In this document: positions 1 to 11,091 of the stretch, in pieces
Numbering within the stretch: position 1 is the stretch's first letter
How the letters are laid out: every line of letters begins with the position of its first letter
Source of the DNA: Branchipolynoe longqiensis
Lineage: Eukaryota > Annelida > Polychaeta > Phyllodocida > Polynoidae
Assembly (NCBI GenBank): GCA_030323885.1
Contig: CM059190.1
Span: 89,069,865 to 89,133,864, forward strand
DNA: 64,000 bases
Direction of reading: 5' to 3'
Notes under the pieces: model-generated
Told to the model about the DNA's origin: nothing
The model's input: the letters and a program-made list of their open reading frames with translations, nothing else
Database searches by the model: none
Program-made: the position numbers and the translations under genes

Positions 1-847
1 AGGCCCCGATAAATGGGTCCAATCTTTGGTTGAAGATTAATCTTCAGTAGGGATGGTTGTAGAAGCTGTGGGTTGTCTTTACAACATTCAAAACGGCAAA
101 GTGTTGGGGCGGCCTCGAATCTCTCCGGTCCGGCAGTAGCAGAGCACTCGTATCCAGTCGACAGCAGCAAGGGTTTAGGAGGAAGGGACGGGCAAAGGTG
201 GGTACAGCAGTTCCACCAACAAGAACAAAGCGAGAGAAACGATAAGGTAAAGGGCCCCACCCAAGCAAACAACTCCCTTGATCAGGGGGAGAAGTAAGCC
301 TGGGAGAAAAAATAGGGTAGAGAATAGGAAAGAGAAATGAGGAGAGTTGAGTCAAATTATTGTGTCTATTTGCTCTATGGTCACCAGCCGGCGAGACAAA
401 GACATGGACAGAGTAAGAGTAGAAAGTGAAATGCTGGTGGGCTCCCGCTCCTGGAACTCTTTTCAGACAATATCAAGGAGGAGCATGGCCAGCAGAGAGG
501 ATATATGAGAGGTGTGGACGAAGTGTGGTCCGGATAGCAAGTGTCTCGTCTGTCCCCCCCTCCCCGAGAGGGTGTGACTACACTCCTTATATAGTTGCTG
601 GGTAGGCCAGTCCTAAGGAAGAGATGAGATGAGTAGGACGGTCCAAACATGTGCTCCAACCACTATCAAAAGCAACTACCTGTTAGGAAGCAGTCTCCAT
701 ATCTTCACTGCTATGTTACAATGTAAAAACATACAATCAATTATGTGTCAATAGACACTCATGAATTTTTAAAACTAACAATCATATAATTTGTGGTGAA
801 GGTATATTAAATTCTAGATGAAAGTAATATTCATTGATGGAATTGAA
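1..847. other. No recognisable gene; unassigned sequence
   Basis: I see no protein similarity, RNA gene or clear terminal repeat up to about 700. Short open frames on both strands lack domain-like composition. From about 711 the sequence resembles the interspersed repeat at 4299-4655 and 27088-27430 (shared stretch around AATCAATTATGTGTCAATA), so this is a fragment of that family. Confidence 0.4.
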
Positions 848-919
848 GTGCAGCATTATCTAAGTTAGACATGTAGAATTTTGAATAGTTGATGCTTTAA
901 TCGGACTACGCACCTTTAA
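848..919 (-). mobile_element. TTAA-type MITE, terminal fragment
   Basis: This is the reverse complement of the first ~70 bp of the MITE family best preserved at 50213-50538. It carries the TAAGTTAGA...TGTAGAAT stretch and ends in a decayed TCGGACTACGCACC followed by TTTAA. The rest of the element is missing. Confidence 0.6.
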
Positions 920-994
920 TTACATATAATTAATGTAATTCTACAAACTTCCCCATTCCACTGCTCCTTGCCATATTGTAGTAATGCGGAGTGC

Positions 995-1520
995 CGGTGT
1001 AACGATTTCAATTTCCCCCCTTTTCAAGTTCCCCCCTTTTCAAGTTCCCTCAGGGAATCTGAAAACTTTTAGTAATTTCCCTCCAGTGAAATTGAAAACG
1101 TTTTCAGATTCCCGGGAGGGAAATTAAAAACAGTTTTCAGATTCCTCCCCCTATTTTCAAATTCACCCCTCTGGGAATTTAAAATTGTTTAAAAAACGTT
1201 AAAAAAAGTTTTAAAATTCAGACCTATAATATTTTTTTCTTAGCCATCTTGGAGACTTTTGTGTCATTTGGGGTGAAATATGTTTTGTTGTACTAGTAAT
1301 AATTTCCATTATGCTATTCTCTGTGTAATGTTATATTTGTCATGAAAAAAAAAAAGGAAAAAAAAAAGGAAGAAAATTCCCCCAAAATGGGGGGAGGGAA
1401 AGTTCAAACCAGGGAGCGAAAACAAAAACGTTTTCAAATTCCCATGGGATGAATTTGAAAAGGTTTTCAAGTTCCTGGAGGGGGACTTCAATCAGGGGAG
1501 AATTTGAAATCTTTACACTG
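995..1520. mobile_element. MITE, possibly hAT-like, with inverted subterminal repeats
   Basis: The left end reads CGGTGTAACGATTTCAA and the right end, reverse-complemented, reads CAGTGTAAAGATTTCAA. The inverted repeats continue into C-runs. The interior repeats TTTTCARRTTCCC-type motifs on both strands and several GAAAACGTTTTC palindromes, so the element can fold back extensively. The CAGTGTAAA terminus is typical of hAT elements, but I cannot find a matching 8-bp TSD, so the superfamily is uncertain. Confidence 0.55.
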
Positions 1521-1580
1521 GGCTAGATAGCAATAACTATCAATTTTTAAGTAGGTGATTTGACTCAGCCAGGGATTTAA

Positions 1581-2265
1581 AACTGCATAGTCCGATGAAA
1601 CCATGACAATTTCGAAACCAGGCCTACTTATCTAGATTTGATTCTATATATTCAACTTAGGTATGTTTGCACTTATTGAGTATGTGTTACTGAATCTGTG
1701 GCGGAGTGGTTAGAGTGTGTGACTTTTTTCTAGGTCGGATGCCTGATCTGAGGGTCGGTGGTTCGAGTCTCCATGCCCAACCCCCACCTCTGCCAATTTG
1801 GATTACCACCACTGTGTATAACTTACAGCATCATCAAAGGCCGGTTGCTCTCATACCATGTCTATGTGGTGTGGGAGGTTAACAATCCCTTGGGTCGGTA
1901 AAAGTGTAGGCCCAGGCTTTCTATCGACAAACTGGCCACAGCAGGAGTGTCCACATTACGGCCCTAGGAATCAGCTATCTGATTGCAAATCCTGCTACCA
2001 CCATCCACCACCGAGAGCACATCCCACGAATAAAGATCATACCTCTGCTCGAAAAACCCTTGAGATAACTGGTGGAAGGGCACGATGAAGAAGACTGAAT
2101 CGAAGGGGGTACTAAGCAAATGCAATCAAACCTGTTTCCGCTAAGGCCTATGGTGTCAGACCATTGACGTGTTTACCAAAATTAATGTGGCATGTTTTCA
2201 CTTCAAATATCTCCATTATTGCCATTTAAAATAAAAGTTACTTGAAGCTAAAGTAAGGTAGATTG
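1581..2265 (+). mobile_element. TTAA-type MITE interrupted by a SINE
   Basis: The left end follows TTAA and begins AACTGCATAGTCCGATGAA, matching the family terminus. The first part runs to about 1696. After an inserted SINE the element resumes at 2094 and breaks off near 2265, without a right terminus. Confidence 0.65.
1697..2093 (+). mobile_element. tRNA-derived SINE (family 2), full length, with TSD
   Basis: The head has RNA polymerase III promoter-like boxes: an A box near TGGCGGAGTGGTTAGA and a B box GGTTCGAGTC. The long spacing between them suggests a tRNA with a variable arm (Leu/Ser-like). It is flanked by ACTGAATC at 1689-1696 and 2094-2101, a target-site duplication inside the host MITE. 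Related copies lie at 28480-28740 and 36484-36872; their 3' parts differ from this one. Confidence 0.7.
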
Positions 2266-2267
2266 GT

Positions 2268-2850
2268 CGTAATGCTTGCATTGCGTTTGATTCGCGGCGA
2301 AGGAGTACCCCCCCCCCCCCCCTCCCCCGTGCCGCAACGACCGTTGGGGTTGCGTCACCCCTCCCCTCTCTCCTTCCCCTTATAACCCACTCCCTTTCCC
2401 TCCTCCAGCCACTCCACCTCCACCCAGCCTGAAGCACTCACCATTTCTTCTCCACCCACCCTTACCTCTTTCCTTTTCTTCTTTCTCACTTATCTCATAG
2501 GTCGGAGGGCGCTTCGGCCCCCCCCCCCCCCCCCCCCCCCGCCACTGACATTGACATTTGACTTTCATTACACAACGACGTTTTATATTTGATACTACAT
2601 TGTACATTTGCATTTGATCATTATATCCTTGATCTTATATAACTTCTCCCTTGTATGTACTCCCCCCACTTTATTTCACTAAATAAAGTGTGTTTTTTCT
2701 CCACTCCTGCCTTGTCTTCCTCCATCGCTGCGTATCATACAGATCAACCTCATATATTTGTCTCACAAATTGACTGAAACTTGAAAGCATCAGGAATGCA
2801 ACTTTAACTTTGATCCTTTATCGTTGAAGTGAGATTTATTGCATAGAAAT
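2268..2850. other. No gene; C homopolymer runs
   Basis: Two long C runs (about 2306-2322 and 2519-2540) flank pyrimidine-rich sequence. I see no coding potential; the glycine-rich minus frames come only from the C runs. Confidence 0.5.
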
Positions 2851-2851
2851 T

Positions 2852-4030
2852 TCTCACCCAGCCACTGACCCACTCACCCATCCACCCATTCACTCACACA
2901 CCCACTTCCCCATCCACCCACTCATCCACTCATCCTCCCACTCATCCACTCACACACCCACTCACTCCCACTCACCCACTCGCTCACCAACCCACTGGCA
3001 CCAACTCACCCACCCACTGACACCCATCCACCCACTCACACACTCACTCACACACTCACTCACACACACCAAATCATCCACCAACTCATCCACTCACTCA
3101 CCCACCCACTGACACTCACTCATCCACTCACCCACTCACCCACCCATTCACACATCCACTCACCCATCCACCAACTCATACCCACTCATCCACCCATCCA
3201 CCCACTCACTCCACCACTCCACTCACCCACTCACTCACTGACACCCACCCACTAGACCACTGACACGCACTCACCACCCACGACACTCACTCATCCACCA
3301 CCACTCACTCATCCACCCATCCACCCACTCACCCACCCATCCACCCACTCACTCCCACTCACTCCCACTCACCCACTCACTCACTGACACCCACCCACTA
3401 AGACCCACTGACACCCACTCACCCACCCACTGACACCCACTCACCCACCCACTGCCAACAACTCACCCACCCATCACCCACTCACCCACTGACACCCATT
3501 CACACACCCACTCACTCCCACTCACTCACCCACTCACTCACCAACCAACTGACACCCACTCACCCACCCACTGACACCTATCCACCTACTCACCCACTGA
3601 CACCCACTCACCCACTCACCCACTCACTCACATACTCACTCACACGCACCAACTCATCCACCAACTCATCCACCCACTCATCCACTCACTCACCCACCCA
3701 TCCGCCCACTCACACACTGACACCCACTCACCCACCCACTGACACCCACCCACTGACACCCACTCATCCACTCACCCACTCACCCATCCACCCACCTATC
3801 CACACATCCACTCACTCATCCACCAACCCATCCACCCACTGATCCACCCATCCACCCACTCACCCATCCATCCAGCCACTCACTCCCACTCACTCCCGCT
3901 CACCCACTCACTCACTGACACCCACCCACTGACACCCACTGACACCCACCCACTGACACCCACTCACCCACCCACTGACACCCCCTCACCCACCCACTGA
4001 CACCCACTCACCCCCCCACCCCTCCTCCTT
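2852..4030. repeat. Tandem array of 4-bp-based CACTCAYCCACC units
   Basis: About 1.2 kb is built from CACTCA, CCATCCAC and CACTGACACC words in irregular order, with higher-order reuse such as CACTGACACCCACTCACC. It is strongly C/A on the plus strand and has no reading-frame constraint. Confidence 0.9.
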
Positions 4031-4298
4031 CCCCTGACGCTGGTTACAGGCAGTACCCACCCCCCTCGCCACACCTATCAGCATCCATCACCTCCTCCCT
4101 CCGACGCCTCCCATCACAGGGAGGTGCGAGTTTGGCTGTGCACATGGGGAAACCTCAACTCCTTTTTAATCTCCTCATCTTGATTAATTCCTCGCCTTTT
4201 CTTATTGCCACAGCAGGAGGTGTTGCAAGTTGATAGGAAGGCGGCAATAACTTTATAGCCGCGGTTCAACCCACATTTCCGGGAATTCTCACTTGAAC

Positions 4299-4655
4299 AT
4301 TGATTGATTGGTGGTTGCTTTACGCCATGGCGGCAGCATAGGCCATATTCACGGCGAGAAATGTTTGTTTTTGTTCAAACCGTCGCTTTTACATGTAAAA
4401 GGATAAATCAATTTTGTGTCAATGGACACTCATGAATTTTGTAAACTCACAATCATAATAGTTTCTGGTCAAGCTAAATAAAATTCTAAATGATAGTATT
4501 ATTCAGTGATGAAATTTGTTTAAAAACCTATATGAGGTGGTACAAACCAGCTGCCCTCTAAAAGGCTAAAATGTTTTCTTGTTTTACTTTAGTAAAAAGG
4601 TCATGCATGTTATTTGCAGTGTAAAATTGAAATCCACACTGTTTAATAAAGTGTG
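4299..4655 (-). mobile_element. Interspersed repeat with (ATCA)n tail, probable retroelement 3' end
   Basis: On the minus strand the repeat ends in GTAAAGCAACCACCAATCA followed by ATCA units, as expected of a non-LTR-type 3' tail. A second copy lies at 27088-27430 and a fragment near 711-845. No protein is recognisable. Confidence 0.55.
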
Positions 4656-4918
4656 GTTTAATGTCAGTGGGGACTGACATCCAATACATTCATGGGGAGG
4701 GTCCCCCTTGAGCAGAAAAACGTGTGTTAGCCACGAGTGGCCAATATGGCATCTTGTTAAAACAACCTGGTTGTGTCGCCCTTCCAGGCGACTCTGCGGC
4801 AGTCCATTCACAGAGGGGGTAATTCTATGGAGTTTGTTGTCTGGGTGTTCATCCCATTCGATCTGCCATACGTTCCAGATGTATGTTCACTTGAACATCC
4901 TGAGCATAATGCTAGGTA

Positions 4919-5174
4919 CACACCTACCGTTTTTCCGTACCCACCTACCGTATACGATCAAAAACTCCCCAAAAGTCATGAGGTGTGCCCTCCCCTAGCA
5001 CACCTACCGATTGCGATTCACGACTTAAAACTCACTTTTAGGGCTAAAACTGCTTCCTTACGATTGCGATTCACAATTCGAAGAATGAATCGGCCCGTTT
5101 TCAGTTTTAAGCGGGTCGGGTCGGGTCGCGAGTTTTAGTGCGTGAATTGTATACGGTAGGTGTGTACCTAGCAT
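4919..5174. mobile_element. MITE with long palindromic termini, TA target site
   Basis: The ends are ATGCTAGGTACACACCTACC and its inverse, flanked by TA at 4917-4918 and 5175-5176. The second inverted-repeat layer includes CGTATAC. The interior contains two copies of GATTGCGATTCAC. TA duplication suggests Tc1/mariner type, although TWA cannot be excluded. Confidence 0.7.
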
Positions 5175-5215
5175 TAGTCTATCCGGGCTCTGGTTCCATC
5201 AACTTCCCCATGCCT

Positions 5216-5525
5216 GACCAGACGGGATACCAAGTGAGTTGAGCGTCCATCTCCCGTATTGGTAGATTGTGGGATTTGAATCCTGGTCGAGTCAAATCGA
5301 TGACTTAAAAAATTGATGCATACCACTTCCTTGTCAGGTGCTCGACATTATTAGGATAGGGCAACGACTGGTTGGCTCAGTGCCAGGATAATGTGACAGA
5401 GTGGGATATCAGGTCATGTTACTGGTGGCCTGGTCTCCCAGTGAGAAAAATATAGTCGCCATGAGTGTGCACTATCACAAGTCGGACTTAGATGTCGCCC
5501 AGACATAAAACCCCAACAACCAACA
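5216..5525 (+). mobile_element. SINE-B (tRNA-like head, shared SINE body)
   Basis: The head reads GACGGGATACCAAGTGAGTT and TTGAATCCTGGTCGAGTCAAA. It is followed by the shared body (GGATAGGGCAACGACTGGTT, GATATCAGGTCATG, CTCCCAGTG) and the tail AAAACCCCAACAACCAAC. Confidence 0.75.
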
Positions 5526-5534
5526 ATCGACCTA

Positions 5535-5733
5535 ACATTCCACTCAGTCACATCATCCTGATAATGAGCAAACTACTCATTGCTCTCTATCCTATTAATG
5601 TCAAGCACCAGCCCAGCTAGTGGCAAGCATACATTTTCTATGTCATCGGTTTGACTCTGCAGGACGTCAACTCCACGACCTCCCGCATGAAAATGAAAAG
5701 CCAGCCAGCATTCTTACTGGTTAAGCCACCCCC
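5535..5733 (-). mobile_element. SINE fragment (head and body), inverted next to another copy
   Basis: The minus strand carries the same body and a decayed head. It lies tail-to-tail with the plus-strand copy that ends at 5525. Confidence 0.6.
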
Positions 5734-5984
5734 GTCGGATCAAATGGAAATATGTGCTCATACAATAACTCTGACGTGTACACACGTGTGTCATGTAGTT
5801 CACAGCTGATGCAATAAAGGTTCTTCTTCTTATACTGGCATCACCATGTAAACTATTCCGATAGTCGGCAAGGGGGGAATGCAATTGTTCTATTACTGAT
5901 CGGTGTAGTTGGCTAGGTACATTATATGGTGCGAGTGCTGAGTCCCACCCCGCGGAGTGGGGAGGGGGCGGAGCATGCTGGTAC

Positions 5985-6042
5985 CCGCCCCCCCCCCCCC
6001 CCCCCCCACACACACACACCGGAGTGGGGGGGGGGGGGAGGA
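5985..6042. repeat. C and G homopolymer runs
   Basis: A run of about 17 C is followed by (CA)n and a run of about 12 G. These form an imperfect inverted pair that could fold or cause assembly error. Confidence 0.8.
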
Positions 6043-6085
6043 CCAGAGCTTATTACACGCGATAAAGGGCTTATCACTATCCATA

Positions 6086-6548
6086 TACAGTATAACCCCG
6101 TGAAACCAAACTTGAAGGGACCCTAGAAATTTGTTTGGATTAACCGATCATTGGTTTAACCGAGCTTTGACTTTGACTTTGACTTGGCTTTGGCAAAAAC
6201 GGGGGTGCATTATGAATGTACAATGTATTTCGACACTATGATTATTGTTTTTTTTATGTATATACAGTTTAACCCCATTAAACCAACCTCAGTTAAATCA
6301 AACGATCGGTTAATCCAAACTTTTTTCAGCGACCTGGCAAAATACTACCATTTATTATATAAAAAAGTCTCAGATGACCTTAAACCCACATGAAAGTTTC
6401 GTTTAACTGTACCGGAAGTGGTCTGGGGCCGACAATTTTGTTTGGATTAGCCGATACTTTGGATTAACCGAATTTGGTTTAACCAACTTTTTTATATGAT
6501 AAATGGTAGTATTTTGCCGGGCAGCCGAAAAAAGTTAGGATTACTTAT
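6086..6548. mobile_element. pogo/Tigger-like MITE remains (composite)
   Basis: Repeated inverted terminal units of the type ACAGTATAACCCCGTGAAAC and TTGGATTAACCGAT...GGTTTAACC occur. This resembles the CAGT-A-ACCCCGTTAAAC ends of Tc1/mariner (pogo/Tigger) elements. At least two overlapping copies seem fused. The related copy is at 31543-32055; both share the interior block AAATACTACCATTTAT. Confidence 0.55.
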
Positions 6549-6889
6549 GGGTTGGTGGTGCCTGAGTGGGATGTAAATAGACATAGTGGTGCTGGCAGGT
6601 ATGGGTGTGATTGCACTCATGGCCTAGCCCTTCTGCTGGGGTAGGGGTCACCACACTCAAACCGTCAAGGTTGGTGGTGGCCAAGGGGCGAGACAGCTAC
6701 TGGTGGTGGGAAGGAATGCTGGATTCCTATTGGTAGAAGGAGGTGGTATAATCTACCAAGAACCCATGTAACTATATAAGAATAAACCAGAGGGCTGGAC
6801 TCTCTCTCTTTCGCTTTACCCGCTGACTTTCTCTTTGTTTGTATTGTTTTTCCTCATAGCCTACGCACACAGCCACAGATCCGAGCATA
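6549..6889. other. No recognisable feature
   Basis: This G-rich stretch holds words such as GGTGGTGGG and a pyrimidine-rich CTCTCTCTCTTTCGC. I see no ORF, RNA gene or terminal repeat that I can defend. Confidence 0.4.
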
Positions 6890-7475
6890 AGGCACTACAA
6901 CCAGACAGTATCGCCAAATCTGTAGGGCACCCGCATCCCAAGCAGGAAGTCGTGTGTTCGATCCCGGCAGCGTTAAACCAGGGATTTAAAAAACTGCTGC
7001 GCTCCTCATTCATTGCAAGGACAGCGCAATGACTGATTGCTCCAGTGTCAGGATAATGCAACTGAATGAGACATCGGGTCATGGAGCCCCAGTGGGGAAT
7101 CAATATAGTTGGTTGCTTGTTGGAGTTTTAAGTCCTGGCAACATCTAAGGTCATGTCAGGACGGGTATCAATTTGTGACAGTGCACACTAATGGGGACTT
7201 TATAGTGCTGCCTCACTGGGAGACCAGGCCAAAAGAATCATGACCTGATATTCCACTCAGTCACATTATCCTGACACCGAGCCAACCAACAAGTATAACT
7301 TTTGTAAGTCATTGTTTTGACTCGACTGGGATTTGAACTCTCGACCTTCCACACGGGAGGTCTGCGCTCTATCGATTCGGCCGCGAGGTCCGATTGGAAG
7401 CAATATAGAGCCGCCATAACAGTTCGATAGCCGTCCTGATATGCATGACCTTAGATGTTGCCAGGACGCAAACCC
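6890..7475 (+). mobile_element. SINE-A copy interrupted by another SINE
   Basis: A diverged plus-strand SINE starts near 6890 and stops at CAATATAG (7101-7108). It resumes at 7396 with AAGCAATATAGAGCCGCCAT and ends in the standard tail GATATGCATGACCTTAGATG. The interruption is the minus-strand SINE at 7109-7395. Confidence 0.75.
7109..7395 (-). mobile_element. SINE-A nested inside another SINE, with TSD
   Basis: This is a full-length minus-strand SINE. Its tail is at the left, AAGTCCTGGCAACATCTAAG, and its tRNA-like head is at the right, CGATTCGGCCGCGAGGTC. The host sequence CAATATAG is repeated at both edges (7101-7108 and 7401-7408), within a roughly 12-bp imperfect duplication. Confidence 0.8.
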
Positions 7476-7956
7476 CCACCCCGAAACATCCAAGCGATAA
7501 ACGCTGTGACACCTTTAATTCTTGGTTCAGTTGTCGCGTTCCGCTAGGGGGCGTGTGAGTGGGGGCAGCGACCCTGTCAGGTTGTTCTAAGCGACAGAAT
7601 AACACACACACAGGAGGAGTTTAGAACCTAATCCAGCTGTCTGACAGATGGTGACTGAGTGATGCCCTCCCCCCCCCCCCCTCATCCCTCTCCCCTCCTC
7701 TCTCCCCCCCTCTCCCCGATGTCTTTGTAGCCGCGCCTGGCGTTTAGATTCGTAACCACTTCTTGAATCCCAGCCGCAACAACATCCACCATCAAGTAGG
7801 AAGCGTTCCAGCCTCCTGCTCCTCCTCCTCCTCCTCCTGCATTCGGAGTTGAAAAGGGTTCAAGAGGTCATTCACATCCAACAAGCCAAACTCGATTGTA
7901 TTCAGCTTTATGTCAACTTTCTGTATGCGTCAGCTAGAGTTTCACAACCACACGCC
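7476..7956. other. No gene; C-run and (CTC)n tract
   Basis: Contains a C/T-rich tract at about 7663-7717 and a CTCCTC microsatellite near 7820-7837. No other feature is recognised. Confidence 0.4.
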
Positions 7957-8500
7957 GGAGGCGGGATAGACGAGTCGGTATAGATCCCCTCTCGCCTCCA
8001 GTCCGGGACATTATACGTCCTCGCAACATCTAAAGTCATATCAGGTTGGGTACCGACTTGTGACAGTGTGCACTCATGGTAACAGAATAATGCTGTCCCA
8101 CTGGGAAATCAGGCCGCCGGCACCTTGACTAGATATCCCACCCAGTCACATTATCCGGACACTGAGCCAACCGGTCCTTGCCCTATCCTAATAATGCCGA
8201 GCGCCAGGCTAGGAAGCCACGAGTATCAATGTTGTAAGTCATTGGTTTGACTCGACCGGGAATTGAACTCCCGGCCTTCAATACGGGAGGACTGCGCTCT
8301 ACCGATTCGGCCACCGCGTCCGGTGAGTGTGGGAGGTCGCGGGTTGGATACCCGCCGCTTTGAAGCTAAATATTGACAAAATCGATCCTTGTTTGATGTT
8401 CACATTATTAGTGTAGAGCAGCGACTTATTATTTATTATTAGTTCGATGCCAGGATAATGTGAGTGAGTGAGATATCGAGTCATGGTGCCGGTGACACTG
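7957..8500 (+). mobile_element. Plus-strand SINE split by a nested SINE
   Basis: The head GGGATAGACGAGTCGGTATA (7965-7984) is separated from the B-box-like GGTCGCGGGTTGGATACCC (8335-8353) and body by the minus-strand SINE at 8008-8323. The remaining body keeps GATGCCAGGATAATGTGA. Confidence 0.6.
8008..8323 (-). mobile_element. SINE-A, nearly full length
   Basis: The tail is at the left (ACGTCCTCGCAACATCTAAA). The well-kept tRNA-like head is at the right, with GGGAATTGAACTCCCGGCC and CTCTACCGATTCGGCCACCG (plus-strand reading). GTCCGG occurs at both edges. Confidence 0.8.
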
Positions 8501-8507
8501 TCTCTGG

Positions 8508-8815
8508 GTCCGGGACTGAAGGGGTAACCGAATCGCTAAACACTGGCTTCCTGTGACTCAGGTCGGATTATAAATCCCAGTTGAGCTAAACCGAACGACT
8601 TATAGAAGAGATACTTGTTCCTAATTAGTCTGGGTCTCAATAACAGGACACACCAAGGACTGGTTAGTTCAGTACCAGGATAATGTGGGACATCGGATCA
8701 CGGTTTTGGCAGCCTGGTCTCCCAGTGGGGCACCACTATAAAGTCACCGTGATAGTGGACAATCGGTACCCATCTTGATATGACCTTATATGCTGCTAGG
8801 ATGCAAAACCCCAAC
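8508..8815 (+). mobile_element. SINE-A copy, diverged head
   Basis: Head-like GGGGTAACCGAATCGCTAAA is followed by the shared body (CAAGGACTGGTTAGTTCAGT, CTGGTCTCCCAGTGGGGCAC) and a tail ending AAAACCCCAACAAACAAACA. Confidence 0.7.
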
Positions 8816-8939
8816 AAACAAACAAAGTATCCCACTCAGGGCAACACTATGCAAATCACCACACGTGCATTCTGCCACAAAACCGACACCCGTTCTAATA
8901 GGCCTTTAAACCCCAGTCACTCACTCATTCACTCGCCCA

Positions 8940-9249
8940 CATCACACCGTTGGAATGAGTTAGAGCGTCCATCTCCCGTGTTGGTAGACCATGGGTTCGA
9001 ACCCTAGTCGAGGCAAACCAATGATTTAAAAGGGCGCTCTGCATTATTAGGATAGGGCAATGACTGGTTGGCTCAGTGTCAGGATAATATGACTGAGTGG
9101 GATATCAGGTCATGGTGCTGGTGGCCTGGTATCCCAGTGGGGCAGCACTATAAAGTCGCCATGAGTGCGCACTGTCACAAGTCGGTACCCGTCCTGATAT
9201 GACTTTAGATGTTGCTAGGACGTAAAACAACAACAAACAAACAAACAAA
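8940..9249 (+). mobile_element. SINE-B, well preserved
   Basis: The B-type head has GAGTTAGAGCGTCCATCTCC and GGGTTCGAACCCTAGTCGAG. A complete body follows, then the tail ACGTAAAACAACAACAAACA with further AAAC units. Confidence 0.8.
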
Positions 9250-9296
9250 ATCCAAACATCGGCGGACTACTGTTTCCTTCTTTCATTCCATCTCAG

Positions 9297-9676
9297 CAAA
9301 GACCCTATACTACTAAGACGGCTCACTCAGCATGTACTGTGTAATCAAAATGATCAAACCCACCACTTGGTGCACTGGCTGTTCTCTTGGTTAAACAGTT
9401 GCTATATTATATGTATAAATGTATATATGAATGTGAAAGATGTGTGATGATGGCGATGATGATTATGCTGATGATGATGTGTATTTGTTCATAGCAATTT
9501 CATATTGATGTGTATTCATACTTACCTATCTCATGTATAATATAATTGTATGTGTTTACATGTGCAACACCAACCAGCAGCTGGGCTGATCAAACCCACC
9601 ACAAGGTGGCACTGCGAAATGTACATTACCATGGGAGAGATAGGGATTGAGCCGTCTTTGTATTATAGGGTCTTTG
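9297..9676 (+). mobile_element. MITE with ~32-bp terminal inverted repeats and 7-bp TSD (copy 1)
   Basis: The ends are CAAAGACCCTATACTACTAA and the inverse of CAAAGACCCTATAATACAAA-type sequence, with GGCTCACTC/GAGCC inside. ATCTCAG occurs directly at 9290-9296 and 9677-9683. The interior carries GATCAAACCCACCACTTGGT, a GATGATG tract and CAACACCAACCAGCAGCTGG. Other copies are at 40592-40966 and 41878-42248. No transposase is encoded. Confidence 0.85.
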
Positions 9677-9870
9677 ATCTCAGGAAACCATTGGCTTGAC
9701 TCAACTATCCAATTAAAATCTCGAGTGGAAGATAAAATCACGCAGTGCGTCATTTGAAGCAGCAATTCGGATATCGAGGAGGGAAAATGCTGCCATAATC
9801 GTCTCAGGTTCATCCACACGCACTGCCAGATTGAAAATCAAGCCAGACCATGTGACATGCAGGAAAAGCA
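9677..9870. other. No recognisable feature
   Basis: Unique-looking sequence between the MITE and the next repeat; I see nothing to annotate. Confidence 0.4.
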
Positions 9871-10098
9871 AAGTTTGTTTTATTAAACGACACCTCTAAA
9901 GAACATTGATTTTTATCGTCGGCTATTGGACGGCAAACATATGTTCATCCTGACATATCTCTTTGGAGGAAACCTGCTACCTCCACATAGGCTACTCTTT
10001 CCGATAAGCAGCAAGGTGTCTTTTATATGCACTATCCCACAGACAGGACAGCACATGCCACAGCCTTTGATGGACCAGTTGTGGACCACTGGTTGCCG
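9871..10098 (+). mobile_element. Interspersed repeat of a type I associate with molluscs
   Basis: Begins AAGTTTGTTTTATTAAACGA and includes TCTTTTATATGCACTATCCC, ACAGACAGGACAGCACATGC and GGACCAGTTGTGGACCACTG. I recall near-identical wording from repeats in many mollusc genomes, where it is SINE-like with a tRNA-like 3' block. This copy lacks that block. The second copy is at 33602-33861. The taxonomic reading is from memory. Confidence 0.6.
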
Positions 10099-10198
10099 TG
10101 ATATGAAGGAGGCTGCATTTGATTTTCGAGCAGCTCCAGATTACGTCGTCCTGGGCGATGCTTGCTGCAAACAAAATGGAGTATACACTAATTTACTC

Positions 10199-10392
10199 AC
10201 CCGGACAGGATGGCTGAATTTGTGAAAGTGCTGGCTGGCTTTTACGTAAGGCGGCTTGCGGGTCTGAAACCTAACCGAGTCATTCTAATAGCTTACAGAA
10301 TTTATACTTGTCGCGACCTAGCCGGATATGCGATGTTCATAGGATAGAGCAAGGACTGGTTTGCTCAGTATCAGGATAGTGTGACTGAGTGG
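10199..10392 (+). mobile_element. SINE fragment, plus strand
   Basis: Head-like GGACAGGATGGCTGAATTTG is followed by body CAAGGACTGGTTTGCTCAGT, breaking off at GACTGAGTGG, where an inverted copy begins. Confidence 0.65.
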
Positions 10393-10592
10393 TTTGTTTG
10401 TTCGTTGGTGGTTGTGCATTATAGGAACATCTATGGTCATATCAGCATGGGCACTGACTTGTGACAGCGCACACTCATGGCGACTTTATAGTTCTGCCCC
10501 ACTTGGATACCAGCCTGCTGGCACCATGACCTGATATTCCACTCAGTGACCTTATCCTGATGCTGAACCAACCAGTCATTGCCCTATCCTAT
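10393..10592 (-). mobile_element. SINE fragment, minus strand, tail-first
   Basis: Starts with a degraded TTTGTTTGTTCGTTGG tail, then GGAACATCTATGGTCATATC and the inverse body, ending GCCCTATCCT. It has no head. Confidence 0.65.
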
Positions 10593-10595
10593 TAA

Positions 10596-11084
10596 AGTTG
10601 CATAGTCCGATGGTTTTGAATTTCTGTATTTTTTCTGAGATAAATATATTAGATCAATCAGTAATATTTACCTTACATTAGTTCAAAGTTACTTTTATTT
10701 TAAATGGTAAACTTTTGAGATATTTTGAGTGCAAACATGGAAAATTAGTTTTGGCAAGCTTGCCAAAACTCTGACACCATAGACTTTTGCAGTAAGAGGT
10801 TCCATTAAATTGAGTCAGTATTGTCTTCTACGCAGAAACAAATGTTTCATGGAGACCAGCTAGATAAGCATCGCTTTTCTGGGATCCTTTCTGTCTGTAA
10901 GGAATTTGTATGCATTTATTGTATCACCTCAGTTTATTGTAAACATACCTTGCAGAGAGTTAAAATAAAAGAATTGAATTGATTGAATTAATAAGTGCAG
11001 CAGTATCTAAGTTAGATAAGTAAAATCAAATCTAGATAATTGGTTTTGGTTTGGCAATTTTATATTTCATCGGACTATGCAGCT
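10596..11084 (-). mobile_element. TTAA-type MITE with internal insertion
   Basis: Both ends are intact (AGTTGCATAGTCCGATGG and inverse CATCGGACTATGCAGCT), with TTAA at 10592-10595 and 11085-11088. About 130 bp near 10850-10984 is foreign to the family. That block ends AAAAGAATTGAATTGATTGA, like a non-LTR retroelement tail. Confidence 0.8.
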
Positions 11085-11091
11085 TTAATGC

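Noticed and set aside
7369..7611. Minus-strand 80-residue frame
   Set aside because: Covers SINE sequence and part of unassigned flank; no domain, and it crosses an insertion boundary.
8270..8323. tRNA genes suggested by A/B-box motifs (here and at 25370, 49545, 59060)
   Set aside because: Each is followed by the same ~250-bp body and (CAAA)n tail, so they are SINE heads; no acceptor-stem closure is seen.
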